Assembly: GCA_913051785.1 (NCBI GenBank)
Contig: CAJXCK010000003.1
Location: forward strand, 1-50,709
DNA from: an uncultured Gammaproteobacteria bacterium
Lineage (GTDB): Bacteria; Pseudomonadota; Gammaproteobacteria; Pseudomonadales; Azotimanducaceae
Length of the DNA: 50,709 nucleotides
Direction: 5' to 3'
Of the stretch, positions 26,869 to 35,606 are shown in pieces. The notes below the pieces were generated by a model, which saw only the letters and a list, made by a program, of their open reading frames with translations, did not search any database and had not been told where the DNA came from. The translations under genes were made by a program, and so were the position numbers. Position 1 is the stretch's first letter. Each line of letters begins with the position of its first letter.

Positions 26869-27808
26869 GCCACGAATCCTGATATCGATGGTACCGGCGC
26901 TTCTTCTAGCCTCGAGCCTATCACTCACTAAAGAACGAACCGGCATTCTTCACGAGGAGCGATCTCTTTATACGAGAATTTTAGTTCACAAGGTCAATGA
27001 TCTTCTATGTATGAAGTTCACTCTGGTGAGATCAGATAGCAATCAAAGCTGTAAAGACCTCCGTGCACCAAGGCGTCTAGTCTTTGCATATGCAAAGATG
27101 ACCATGACTGCGCTCTTATTTAATCAGCAGCCTCAAAACATTCTCATCGTTGGTCTAGGTGGGGGCACACTGCCTGAGGCATTCTTCGGGCTCCTCGATA
27201 ACGTGCAGATCGATACGGTAGAAATTGATCAGGCTGTAATCAAAGTAGCCAAAGAGTATTTTCTTTTTAAAGAGAGCGAACGTAACCGAGTATTCGCACA
27301 AGATGCTAGAGTATTCGTCAAACGAGCGATTCTCCAGTCCAAAGAATACGATTTGGTTATCCTAGACGCTTTTAATGGCGACTATATACCCGAGCATCTG
27401 ATGACCAAAGAGTTTTTAATGGAAGTCCAAAGACTGCTCAGTCAGAAAGGCCTTCTTATAGCTAACACGTTTGGGACTAGCAAACTTTATGATTATGAAT
27501 CAAACACTTACCAAGATGTTTTCGGAGATTTTATCAATTACAAAAGGCCTGAAACTGGAAATCGTTTGATAATAGTCCCACAAGCGAAACTGCTCTCAGA
27601 AGAACGCGACCCTATCGATACAGCAAAGCTACTCCAAACCGCGCGCCAGTTGGAAGGCAAAATGGCAGAGCTCGAGGTGCCCATCATTCGCTATGCTAGG
27701 GAGCTGCCGAGAAAGATGGCCTCCAAGCCGGATTGGGATCAAAACACCGAGATCATTACTGATCAATTTTCTCCGGTGAATCTATTACGAAGACAGTTAC
27801 GAGACTAG
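26861..27808 (+). CDS. Spermidine-synthase-like methyltransferase-fold protein
   Basis: A 315-residue protein from the ATG at 26861. It has an N-terminal hydrophobic stretch, then a Rossmann methyltransferase-type fold: ILIVGLGGGTLP (nucleotide loop), VEIDQAVIKVA (acidic ribose-binding) and DLVILDAFNGDYIPEHL. It resembles spermidine synthase but the aminopropyl-acceptor Asp pattern is not intact, so polyamine synthesis is doubtful. It overlaps the membrane half by 8 nt. The stop overlaps the convergent ligase gene by 4 nt. Confidence 0.78.
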   Translation: MNRPRILISMVPALLLASSLSLTKERTGILHEERSLYTRILVHKVNDLLCMKFTLVRSDSNQSCKDLRAPRRLVFAYAKMTMTALLFNQQPQNILIVGLGGGTLPEAFFGLLDNVQIDTVEIDQAVIKVAKEYFLFKESERNRVFAQDARVFVKRAILQSKEYDLVILDAFNGDYIPEHLMTKEFLMEVQRLLSQKGLLIANTFGTSKLYDYESNTYQDVFGDFINYKRPETGNRLIIVPQAKLLSEERDPIDTAKLLQTARQLEGKMAELEVPIIRYARELPRKMASKPDWDQNTEIITDQFSPVNLLRRQLRD

Positions 27809-29340
27809 TCAGTCGCCTCAGCTTTTTCCCAGTACTCATCCTTTAATAGTCTTTTATATAATTTCCCAGTCGGATGCCTTGGCAACTCTTCCCTGAAGTC
27901 AATACTGCGAGGACACTTGATATGAGATAGGTGCTCACGACAGTAATCCATCAGTTTGACCTCCATCATGGTACTGGCTTCCTCGTTATTTTTAAGCTGC
28001 ACAACAGCTTTCACCTCTTCACCAAAATCGCTGTTTGGAACTCCAAAAACAGCGACATCCAAAACATCTTCATGATTGATCAGAACATTTTCGGCTTCTT
28101 GGGGATAAATGTTCACACCGCCCGAAATGATCATAAAATGCTTGCGATCAGTTAAATACAGATAACCGTCTTCGTCTAGGTAACCGACGTCTCCAAGGGT
28201 TGACCATCCCTGCTCATGTCTTGAACCACTGGTTTTTTCGGCATCTTTATAATATTCAAACTCTCCACCACCAGAGAAATAAATCGTACCCGATTCGCCA
28301 ACAGGCAATTCCTGACCCTGATCGTCGCAAATATGTATTTCGCAATTTAGTGGTTTACCGACGGACCCTTTGTGCAATAACCATTCTTCAGAATTGAGCT
28401 GAACAAAGCCATTCCCCTCTGTTCCGGCATAATATTCGAAAATAACGTTTCCCCACCAATTGATCATTTGTTCTTTGATCGGTATCGGGCAAGGTGCCGC
28501 CGCGTGGATTGCTACCTTTAAAGAGCCAACATCGTATTTCGCTCTAACCTCATCCGGTAACTTCAACATCCTCACAAACATAGTCGGCACCCATTGACTA
28601 TGGGTAATCCTATAATCCTGTATGCATTGAAGCGCATATTCAGCCTCGAAGTGTTGCATGACCACTACGGTTACACCCATTCGAAGACAGGACATCGTAA
28701 AAGCAAGAGGCGCTGCGTGGTAAAGCGGGGCTGGAGATAAATAAATGGAACCCTCCTCAGCACCGTACAAAACTGACATTAGATTAGGTGCAACCTCCTC
28801 CCCATATTCATGTTCGGGTAACGGGCGCTTTACACCCTTGGGGTAGCCTGTGGTGCCCGAGGAGTACAACATCGCAGTTCCCTCACACTGGTCAGCGATC
28901 TTCTCAGATGGCATCTTGCTAACCGCTGTTTCCCAATCTTCAAAACCCTCGATTTGCCCATCCAATACAAAACAATGCTTGACGTTAGGCATTGATCCTA
29001 TCAAAGGCTGGACAACCTCCTTTCGTTCAACTGAAGTTATAAATATTTTCGCTTCGCAATTATTGACTATGTACTCAACTTCATTTTGCTGAAGACGCCA
29101 ACTTATCGCCGTGTAATAAATTCCTGAACGCTGGGCAGCCCAACAGAGCTTAAAAAACCAGGGATGGTTTTCTAGTAAGATAGCTATATGGTCTCCCCTC
29201 TTGAGACCAAGCGATCTGAAAAGTTGAGCCGCCTGATTCGCATGGTCCTCCAAGTTAGAATAGCTTACTGTTTCTCCTGTCTCCGCCATGATATAGGCGG
29301 CACGATTGGGCTCCTTCTTTGCTATATCCTCAGGTGTCAT
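27805..29340 (-). CDS. Acyl-CoA synthetase (AMP-binding family)
   Basis: A 511-residue ANL-superfamily ligase. Motifs are the P-loop MLYSSGTTGYPKGVKRP, EYYAGTEG (A5), STLGDVGYLDEDGYLYLTDR (A7/A8 hinge) and the catalytic lysine region HPTGKLYKRLL. It activates a carboxylic acid to acyl-AMP and then acyl-CoA; overall form resembles medium/long-chain fatty-acyl or aromatic acid ligases, and the substrate is not readable. It is monocistronic, with an overlapping convergent neighbour and msrB upstream on the same strand (30 nt gap). Confidence 0.88.
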   Translation of the reverse strand: MTPEDIAKKEPNRAAYIMAETGETVSYSNLEDHANQAAQLFRSLGLKRGDHIAILLENHPWFFKLCWAAQRSGIYYTAISWRLQQNEVEYIVNNCEAKIFITSVERKEVVQPLIGSMPNVKHCFVLDGQIEGFEDWETAVSKMPSEKIADQCEGTAMLYSSGTTGYPKGVKRPLPEHEYGEEVAPNLMSVLYGAEEGSIYLSPAPLYHAAPLAFTMSCLRMGVTVVVMQHFEAEYALQCIQDYRITHSQWVPTMFVRMLKLPDEVRAKYDVGSLKVAIHAAAPCPIPIKEQMINWWGNVIFEYYAGTEGNGFVQLNSEEWLLHKGSVGKPLNCEIHICDDQGQELPVGESGTIYFSGGGEFEYYKDAEKTSGSRHEQGWSTLGDVGYLDEDGYLYLTDRKHFMIISGGVNIYPQEAENVLINHEDVLDVAVFGVPNSDFGEEVKAVVQLKNNEEASTMMEVKLMDYCREHLSHIKCPRSIDFREELPRHPTGKLYKRLLKDEYWEKAEATD

Positions 29341-29370
29341 CTCCCCCCCTTTGTCGATAACGATTCGGTA

Positions 29371-29784
29371 TCAGTTGTGCAGATTTAATGAAACCGAGTT
29401 CATACAATATCTTAGTCCAGTCGGCGGTGGTCCATCAGGAAAGACATGCCCGAGATGAGCATCACACCTCGCACACAAAACCTCTATCCGACGCATCCCA
29501 AGGCTCAAATCCTCTCGCTTGACTACCGCCTCATCAGACAGTGCTTCAAAGAAGCTAGGCCAGCCGCATCCCGCATCAAACTTCGTGCTCGAAGAGAAAA
29601 GCGGTTGTTTACAACATTTACAAGAATAAACACCCTCTCGAGTTTCGTTCCAATATACGCCAGAGAATGGCCGTTCCGTTCCAGCCTGCCTTGTAACCAA
29701 GAACTCCTCTGCAGTGAGCTCCTTTCTCCATTCTTCATCGGTTTTTGAAATTTTGTTTAATTCCTCCGACACAAACACCTCCAC
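29371..29784 (-). CDS. msrB: Peptide-methionine (R)-S-oxide reductase MsrB
   Basis: A 137-residue MsrB that repairs methionine-R-sulfoxide in proteins. It has two zinc-binding pairs, Cys55/Cys58 (SCKCCKQP) and Cys104/Cys107 (CARC), the substrate pocket [16 protein letters not shown], and the catalytic Cys127 in RYCMNS. No signal peptide is present, so it is cytoplasmic. It lies 124 nt from the divergent alaA gene. Confidence 0.95.
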   Translation of the reverse strand: MEVFVSEELNKISKTDEEWRKELTAEEFLVTRQAGTERPFSGVYWNETREGVYSCKCCKQPLFSSSTKFDAGCGWPSFFEALSDEAVVKREDLSLGMRRIEVLCARCDAHLGHVFPDGPPPTGLRYCMNSVSLNLHN

Positions 29785-29908
29785 TGCGCTAAACTGAAAT
29801 AACGGTTTTTTTTAAACCCCAAGCATATGTCCACAAGTCGGTTTGAAGCAACCTGAGGTACTTGAGGATCAAATTACTTTCTAGCTCAAATGGATTAAAA
29901 AGACGGAA

Positions 29909-31129
29909 ATGGCAAAACGAATCACCAAATCATCGAGACTGGATGACGTTCTTTATGACATTCGGGGACCAGTCATGAAAACGGCGGAGAGAATGGAATC
30001 TGAAGGTCAGGAGATCCTTAAGCTCAATATTGGTAATCCTGCTCCCTGGGGTTTTTTAGCTCCAGAAGAGATCCTCAATGATGTAATAAGGAATATCCCT
30101 AATTCTCAGGGATACTCCGACTCGAAAGGGATATATTCGGCTCGCAAGGCTGTCATGCAATATTACCAAAGCATCGGTGTAGATGGGGTAGACGTAGATC
30201 AGATATATATTGGCAACGGTGTTTCTGAGTTAATTACCATATCTACACAAGCTCTGCTCGAAGAAGACGATGAAGTGCTGGTTCCGAGCCCAGACTACCC
30301 TTTATGGACAGCGTCGACGTCTCTTTGCGGAGCGAAGCCGGTTCACTATAGATGCGACGAAGCCGACGGCTGGCAGCCCGATGAAGAAGACATCCGCTCT
30401 AAAATCACCAATAAGACTAAGGCCATAGTAATCATCAACCCCAACAATCCGACCGGCGCCGTTTACAGCAGAGGCAAACTAAATGCTCTGCTAGCTATCG
30501 CCAGGGAGCATCAGCTAGTCGTTATGGCTGATGAAATATACGACAAGATCATTTACGACGGCGCTGAGTTCATTCCTATAGCCAGTCTCGCAGACGATAT
30601 ATTTATAGTGTCTTTTGGAGGCCTTTCAAAGTCTCACCGTGTCGCTGGATTTCGATCTGGCTGGATGGTTGTCAGCGGAACATTAGACGACGCCAGCGAC
30701 TATGTGGAGGGTTTAGACCTCCTGTCCTCGACTCGGCTATGCGCGAACGTTCCCAGCCAACACGCCATTCAAGCAGCACTAGGTGGTTATCAGAGTATCC
30801 GTGAGCTGACTAAACCTGGCGGCCGGCTAATCGCGCAACGAGACCTCGCATGGGAAATGCTCAATGAGATAGACGGCGTCTCTTGCACAAAACCAAAGGG
30901 AGCCTTTTATCTGTTTCCAAAAATAGACATCGAAAGATTCAACATTCTCGACGACGAGAGATTTGTTTTAGATCTGTTGACAGAGAAAAAAGTATTGGCC
31001 GTTCACGGAGGAGGTTTTCATTGGCCTACTCCAGATCATTTTCGCCTCGTCTTTCTTCCTCACGTGGACCAGTTGAGCGAAGCAATTGGTCGAATTAAAT
31101 CCTTCCTCGCAAAATATCAACAATCATAG
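29909..31129 (+). CDS. alaA: Alanine transaminase AlaA (class I aminotransferase)
   Basis: A 406-residue class I aminotransferase. It has the N-terminal DIRGPVM and LNIGNPAPWGF segments, INPNNPTGAVY, DEIYDKI and the PLP lysine in GGLSKSHRVAGFRSGW. These match the AlaA group, which interconverts pyruvate and glutamate with alanine and 2-oxoglutarate. The length fits E. coli AlaA (405). It stops 8 nt before the convergent NAD-kinase-like gene. Confidence 0.9.
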   Translation: MAKRITKSSRLDDVLYDIRGPVMKTAERMESEGQEILKLNIGNPAPWGFLAPEEILNDVIRNIPNSQGYSDSKGIYSARKAVMQYYQSIGVDGVDVDQIYIGNGVSELITISTQALLEEDDEVLVPSPDYPLWTASTSLCGAKPVHYRCDEADGWQPDEEDIRSKITNKTKAIVIINPNNPTGAVYSRGKLNALLAIAREHQLVVMADEIYDKIIYDGAEFIPIASLADDIFIVSFGGLSKSHRVAGFRSGWMVVSGTLDDASDYVEGLDLLSSTRLCANVPSQHAIQAALGGYQSIRELTKPGGRLIAQRDLAWEMLNEIDGVSCTKPKGAFYLFPKIDIERFNILDDERFVLDLLTEKKVLAVHGGGFHWPTPDHFRLVFLPHVDQLSEAIGRIKSFLAKYQQS

Positions 31130-31137
31130 TTCGCTGC

Positions 31138-32274
31138 TCATACGGCTGAGACTTGGTAAACAACGCGTTCATCATAACCGCATGAAATCTCCACCAAGCC
31201 CTCGAAACTCCTATCCAAATCTCTGCTACCCGTGTCTACACGAAGGGGCCGACCTTCGAGACTTTTGAGCTTTGGTAATGTTCCTAGAAAGGTAAAGTCA
31301 TCTGCCCAACTCAATTCGCTCAAAACCTCTGCAGATAACTGCTGATTACCTCGGCCCAATAGGAACCCCTGAGCTCGCGAGAAACTGAGAAAAATATGAA
31401 TCGCCCCTTTGTTTTGTAGTTCTTTGAGAACCGAGAATGGAACGTCGAGAAGCCATTGCTCGTCTTGCAACATAACGTCGAATCCGAGGAGAGTGCCTGC
31501 GACCCCCAGTCTCTCCTTTAATAGCAGACAGGTTCTACCGGGTCCGATCACTATGGCTTTTTCACGATGCTGACTAATGTTATCGAATATGTAGGCTATA
31601 ATTTCCTCAGTAAGTAAAGCCTCGTCCTGGCTTCCCGGAACTTTGGTCTGCTGCACATGCGACGTCGAATCCGGCACCCACATTTCGCCAAAACACTTTG
31701 TTATTACCGATTGATTCTCATCCGATTTTTGTGAATCGTAATCGCGTACCTCCTTCTCGACCTTCCTAATAGGCTCTCCAAAAAGCAAGTCTCGAATCAG
31801 ATCCGCCGCCGCATCTGGAGTTATTGCAAAAACACCACTGTGCATCTTTACACCAGAGGGTATGCCAAGCACTAATGTTCCTGGACAAACGCCTTCCAAA
31901 ACATCTCTAGCCGTCCCGTCTCCACCAACAAAGATCAAAATATCCACACCTGCGCGAGATATCACGGAGCAGGCTTCTGAAGTATCGGCGCCCACTGTCG
32001 GCGACTCCGAACGCCCCAATACTTCAAACACAACTTGGTGCGACTTTAGGACTATCTCCCCCATCTCATCGCCCCATGTCTTCCAAGACAGCTCTTTATT
32101 GAGATCGTCAATTCTTAAGAATAGCCGCTCTAGGAACGCTTGTGCCCTTTTGACACCTCTGGGCTCACCATCCCTTCGCTTTGCGAGCTCTTGAAGTTCA
32201 GCGCCATCACTTCCTTTCAGAGCTACGCTTCCGCCCACGCCCGATTGCGGATTAATTACCAAACCAATCTTCAT
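31138..32274 (-). CDS. ATP-NAD kinase-like (AcoX-type) protein
   Basis: A 378-residue protein with the nucleotide-kinase motif FVGGDGTARDVL and GIPSGVKMHSGVF. These are typical of the ATP-NAD kinase/AcoX branch distinct from housekeeping NadK. The C-terminal half is specific to this branch. Members probably phosphorylate NAD or a related molecule, but activity is unproven for most. It overlaps the FAD oxidoreductase gene by 4 nt and is the last gene of the tusA operon. Confidence 0.75.
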   Translation of the reverse strand: MKIGLVINPQSGVGGSVALKGSDGAELQELAKRRDGEPRGVKRAQAFLERLFLRIDDLNKELSWKTWGDEMGEIVLKSHQVVFEVLGRSESPTVGADTSEACSVISRAGVDILIFVGGDGTARDVLEGVCPGTLVLGIPSGVKMHSGVFAITPDAAADLIRDLLFGEPIRKVEKEVRDYDSQKSDENQSVITKCFGEMWVPDSTSHVQQTKVPGSQDEALLTEEIIAYIFDNISQHREKAIVIGPGRTCLLLKERLGVAGTLLGFDVMLQDEQWLLDVPFSVLKELQNKGAIHIFLSFSRAQGFLLGRGNQQLSAEVLSELSWADDFTFLGTLPKLKSLEGRPLRVDTGSRDLDRSFEGLVEISCGYDERVVYQVSAV

Positions 32275-33347
32275 AACGACATCATGTTTACGACTTCTTC
32301 TCCAATCGCTAACGAAGACGTGAGACCCGGCGATTCGATTCCAAGCAGGTCGATTCTTCCCGATTTACCGTGCTGTTCGGGTCCAAAAAAAACGAAGTCC
32401 GAGGCGGCTGATCCCTCAGGGGCCAATTTCGGCCTAATCCCGGTATAGCTAGGCTGAAGGCGATCTTCTTCAAGGCTTGGGAAATAGGATCTTATAGCTG
32501 AAACAAAATCAGCCTTATGACTGTCATCAAAGGAATAATCAATAGAGTCTATCCATCTAACGTCTGGACCGAATTTGACCTGTCCCGCCAAATCCAACGT
32601 TACGTGAACACCTAGCCCTCCCTCTTCCGCAACTGGATAAACAAGCCTAGAGAAAGGCTGCGCGCCTAAGTAGGAATAGTAATGGCCCTTTGCGAAATAG
32701 GCATCAGGGGCATTCTCCAAACCTGCACTAAGTAAGGGAGCGTCTAACCCGCCACAATTTATCACCCACTGGGCCGATAACTCGAATTCAGGTGTCACTA
32801 CGATCAGCTCGGGAGCTGTTCTAATTTCGGTAACATTGGTCGAGAAAGATATGACGCCACCGTTTCTTTCTAGATCTCCCTGAAGACTCAGCATGTAGGC
32901 ATGCGAATCGATTATTCCGGTGGAGGGGGACATCACGGCCCCAACCCCCAACACATTAGGCTCTAATTGATTCAGACGATCCGCGTCGATCCACTCTAGG
33001 TCACACACACCATTCAATCGAGCTTTTTCGATGTAACCAACTACAGTTTTTATCTGAGATTCATTTGAGGCGACAATAACTTTCCCGCAATTCGAGTAAG
33101 GTATTTTTCTCTCTTCACAGTATTCATAAAGCAATGCCTTCCCTCGAACGCATAAATGAGCTTTCAGGCTACCCGTTGGATAATAGATGCCGGCATGAAT
33201 AACCTCCGAATTCCTCGAACTGGTTTCACTACCAATAAGGTCATGTCGTTCAACAACAACGACTTCACGTCCCGTTGCCGCTATTTTTGACGCGACCGCC
33301 AGACCAACTACTCCAGCCCCGATTATTACGCAATCAACCGAGTCCAT
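32271..33347 (-). CDS. FAD-dependent oxidoreductase of the L-2-hydroxyglutarate oxidase (LhgO) family
   Basis: A 358-residue DAO-family flavoprotein with the dinucleotide motif VIIGAGVVGLAVA, the SRNSEVIHAGIYYP segment near the flavin, and C-terminal TGIRPKL and IESPGLTSSLAIG. This resembles L-2-hydroxyglutarate dehydrogenases/oxidases, which repair a side product of central metabolism. It overlaps epmC by 14 nt and the kinase-like gene by 4 nt. The substrate assignment is by family resemblance. Confidence 0.82.
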   Translation of the reverse strand: MDSVDCVIIGAGVVGLAVASKIAATGREVVVVERHDLIGSETSSRNSEVIHAGIYYPTGSLKAHLCVRGKALLYEYCEERKIPYSNCGKVIVASNESQIKTVVGYIEKARLNGVCDLEWIDADRLNQLEPNVLGVGAVMSPSTGIIDSHAYMLSLQGDLERNGGVISFSTNVTEIRTAPELIVVTPEFELSAQWVINCGGLDAPLLSAGLENAPDAYFAKGHYYSYLGAQPFSRLVYPVAEEGGLGVHVTLDLAGQVKFGPDVRWIDSIDYSFDDSHKADFVSAIRSYFPSLEEDRLQPSYTGIRPKLAPEGSAASDFVFFGPEQHGKSGRIDLLGIESPGLTSSLAIGEEVVNMMSL

Positions 33348-33867
33348 CAGACTGTCCTATGTTATTTTCACGAAGTGCGTCGTAAAACGTTGCGGCCCTC
33401 GAGGCCGGATTGCGACTAATCGTCAGCTTCCAGTTCTGGCTCTCAGTTTCAAGCGCGGTCTCGAATTCGAGAACCAACTTTGGCATTTTTTTCGCTGTTG
33501 CCTGATCACAATCGAGATTATCTAAACTGGGAGAGAAAGGTACCCAACATAATTCAGAGAAGAGACGTTCAAGGCCCTGCACTCGTCTTTCAGCTTGAAG
33601 AAATACCTTTTGCGCGTTCTCATCTCGTGGTGGAGAGATATATTCGTAACCGAAATCAACCATTTGTCGTCTATCCTTTCCAGCAATACACCAATGCGCT
33701 ACCTCGTGAAGCGCTGAAGAAATGAAGTCCTCTCTGAAACAAATAGAGCCAGATTCCTTTTCCATTGGCGGAACGTAAATAGGTTCCGCGGCGCCTCCTA
33801 TCAGTCTTACCCGATATTTTTTTTCGAAAGTGCTGTTGAAAAGATCACAAATTGTTTCGGAATTCAC
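33334..33867 (-). CDS. epmC: Elongation factor P hydroxylase EpmC
   Basis: A 177-residue protein closely patterned on E. coli EpmC/YfcM. It has the RLIGGAAEPIYVPP N-terminus, the metal-binding HEVAHWCIAGKDRRQMVDFGY segment (HExxH-like) and the SLDNL region. EpmC hydroxylates the beta-lysyl-lysine of EF-P after EpmA and EpmB act, which implies that epmA, epmB and efp exist elsewhere. It overlaps tusA by 4 nt. Confidence 0.9.
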   Translation of the reverse strand: MNSETICDLFNSTFEKKYRVRLIGGAAEPIYVPPMEKESGSICFREDFISSALHEVAHWCIAGKDRRQMVDFGYEYISPPRDENAQKVFLQAERRVQGLERLFSELCWVPFSPSLDNLDCDQATAKKMPKLVLEFETALETESQNWKLTISRNPASRAATFYDALRENNIGQSDGLG

Positions 33868-34106
33868 TTACCACCTTTTCTTATCCAGAACTCTAGCAGA
33901 TTTGGTGAATGCACAATGCGCAGCAAATCGTGGTTTAAAAAATGGCAGAAGTTTTTAAGGTCATGCTCTGTCGTCGGGTCAGAAGCTCGGACGTAAAGAG
34001 TCTGACCATCTTCCATTTGCCGGATTTTATTGCGAACTTTCATCAGGGGCTCGGGACAAAGTAGACCCACCGCATCTAATTCTAATTCGCTACTCTCTCC
34101 CTTCAA
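33864..34106 (-). CDS. tusA: Sulfur carrier protein TusA
   Basis: An 80-residue TusA-family protein with the signature LDAVGLLCPEPLMKVR, in which the cysteine accepts persulfide sulfur for 2-thiouridine synthesis in tRNA. The start is TTG at 34104-34106 with an AGGAAGG box 7 nt upstream. It heads the tusA-epmC-lhgO-kinase operon and is divergent from the large envelope module at 34200. A rhodanese at 25808 could be a sulfur donor, but that is speculative. Confidence 0.92.
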   Translation of the reverse strand: MKGESSELELDAVGLLCPEPLMKVRNKIRQMEDGQTLYVRASDPTTEHDLKNFCHFLNHDLLRIVHSPNLLEFWIRKGGK

Positions 34107-34142
34107 AACACACCCTTCCTAACCGATGAGATAATATTGTGG

Positions 34143-34170
34143 TTGTGACTAAGGCAAAAAATCGCATTAT
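34143..34170 (+). promoter_or_regulatory. Candidate sigma-70 promoter of the envelope module
   Basis: TTGTGA at 34143-34148 and CATTAT at 34165-34170 are separated by 16 nt, each matching the consensus at 4 of 6 positions. It lies 30 nt before the first GTG of the twelve-gene module and is the best pair I see in the 93-nt gap to tusA. Confidence 0.35.
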
Positions 34171-34199
34171 TTTCATGATTTAAGTGTTAACTTTAAGAG

Positions 34200-35606
34200 G
34201 TGGCGATACTAGACACCCAGCCCAGAGATATTTTGCAGACAACGGCTCGGTTTTCAACATTCTGCTTCACTCCCGATTACGCTAGCCATAAGAAACCGTT
34301 TTTTTGTACCTTTATTCTCTCTGTCGGACTCTGCCTTCTCCCCCACGTTATCCACAGCCAAGCCATCGACCTTTCCGAGTATTCTACCCAAATAAGGCTA
34401 AATGAGGCGGATTCAATAATTGACGAATTGAGAGAAGTCTACGGTGTTATCGAGAATCGTGGCGGCGCCTACTCCCCAGAGCTCATCGAGCCTAGCATCC
34501 TGTTAGGGGATGCGGAGAGGAAACTAGGAGAATTGACTACGGCCCTAGAATACTACGACAGAGCGCTTCATTTGACTCGCACCAATTTCGGCCTTTTTAG
34601 CCCGCAGCAAGCAGACATTGTTTACCGGCAATCCTCCACCTATCTTGAGATGAGGAGCTTCATTCTCGCGCAAGAGAAGGAAGAGTATGCCTACGAGGTG
34701 CTTTCTCGAACTTACGGCCCGAATTCACCCGATCTCCTGCCCGCGATAGAGAGGATGGGGGAATTCTATCTAAAAACTTTTAACTTCCTCGGAGCGAGAG
34801 CTCTTTATAAAAAAGGATTGCGTAGCGGCCAAGACGCCTTCCGCGATAACCCCCAGAACTCAATACCGTTCCTTAAGGGCATTGCAGACTCCTATAAACT
34901 GGAAAGGTTTCCGCCCTATTATGTCGAAGACTATTCGCAAAATGCCGGTCAGTCAGGGATCAGAGACCTGGATTTAACAGCCGAGCTCTACACCATTAAC
35001 AATTTTCCGGCCGGAGAACGCGCTCTTCAAGAAATCATTGCGATTCGACGCCAGCAATTCCCGCAGACAGTTGATCAGGAATTTCCAACAGAGACACTCG
35101 ATCCGACCCAGTTGCAGGGCGCGCTGGAACTTAACCAAGCCACTCTTGATCTTGCCGATTGGCATCTGTTATTCGGAAGAGTGCGAGATGCTCGTACTCT
35201 CTATGCTTATATTTTTGAACAGAATGCGAAACTCGCCAACAACGGCAATTTAGATTTTAGTAACCCCACCCTGCTTTACGCACCGACAATCAAGCCGCTT
35301 ATAAAGACTCGGGAGAAAGCTGGCCGAGAGCCATCTCAGGGATTCGTAAAAGTCGCATTCGAGGTAAATGCCAATGGCAGAGTGCGTAACATGGAGACTG
35401 TGGAGTCGTATCCCAAGGGGTTAATGGATTTTAGAGTACGCAAAACTTTGAGAGATGCGATTTACAGACCAAAGATCGATAAAAATGGGGCCGTCAACAC
35501 TTCTGGGCAAACATTTGAGCACAAATTTGAACATTACGAGTTGGCGACGAAAACTCTCGAGTCGAATAAAAAAGAAGGCCAAAACTCCAGCGAGACGGCG
35601 AGTTGA
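34200..35606 (+). CDS. Exported TPR protein with TonB-like C-terminal domain (module gene 1)
   Basis: A 468-residue protein. Residues about 31-54 form a hydrophobic segment with basic residues before it and a likely cleavage after HSQA, so it is probably secreted to the periplasm, although the 30-residue leader before it is long. Residues about 85-250 contain TPR-like helical pairs (for example LGELTTALEYYDRALHL). Residues about 380-447 resemble a TonB C-terminal domain: VKVAFEVNANGRVRNMETVE, then a YRPK motif. In TonB that domain contacts outer membrane receptors. Here no membrane anchor beyond the signal is evident. GTG start with AAGAG adjacent. It overlaps the next gene by 4 nt. Function unknown. 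Confidence 0.8.
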   Translation: MAILDTQPRDILQTTARFSTFCFTPDYASHKKPFFCTFILSVGLCLLPHVIHSQAIDLSEYSTQIRLNEADSIIDELREVYGVIENRGGAYSPELIEPSILLGDAERKLGELTTALEYYDRALHLTRTNFGLFSPQQADIVYRQSSTYLEMRSFILAQEKEEYAYEVLSRTYGPNSPDLLPAIERMGEFYLKTFNFLGARALYKKGLRSGQDAFRDNPQNSIPFLKGIADSYKLERFPPYYVEDYSQNAGQSGIRDLDLTAELYTINNFPAGERALQEIIAIRRQQFPQTVDQEFPTETLDPTQLQGALELNQATLDLADWHLLFGRVRDARTLYAYIFEQNAKLANNGNLDFSNPTLLYAPTIKPLIKTREKAGREPSQGFVKVAFEVNANGRVRNMETVESYPKGLMDFRVRKTLRDAIYRPKIDKNGAVNTSGQTFEHKFEHYELATKTLESNKKEGQNSSETAS

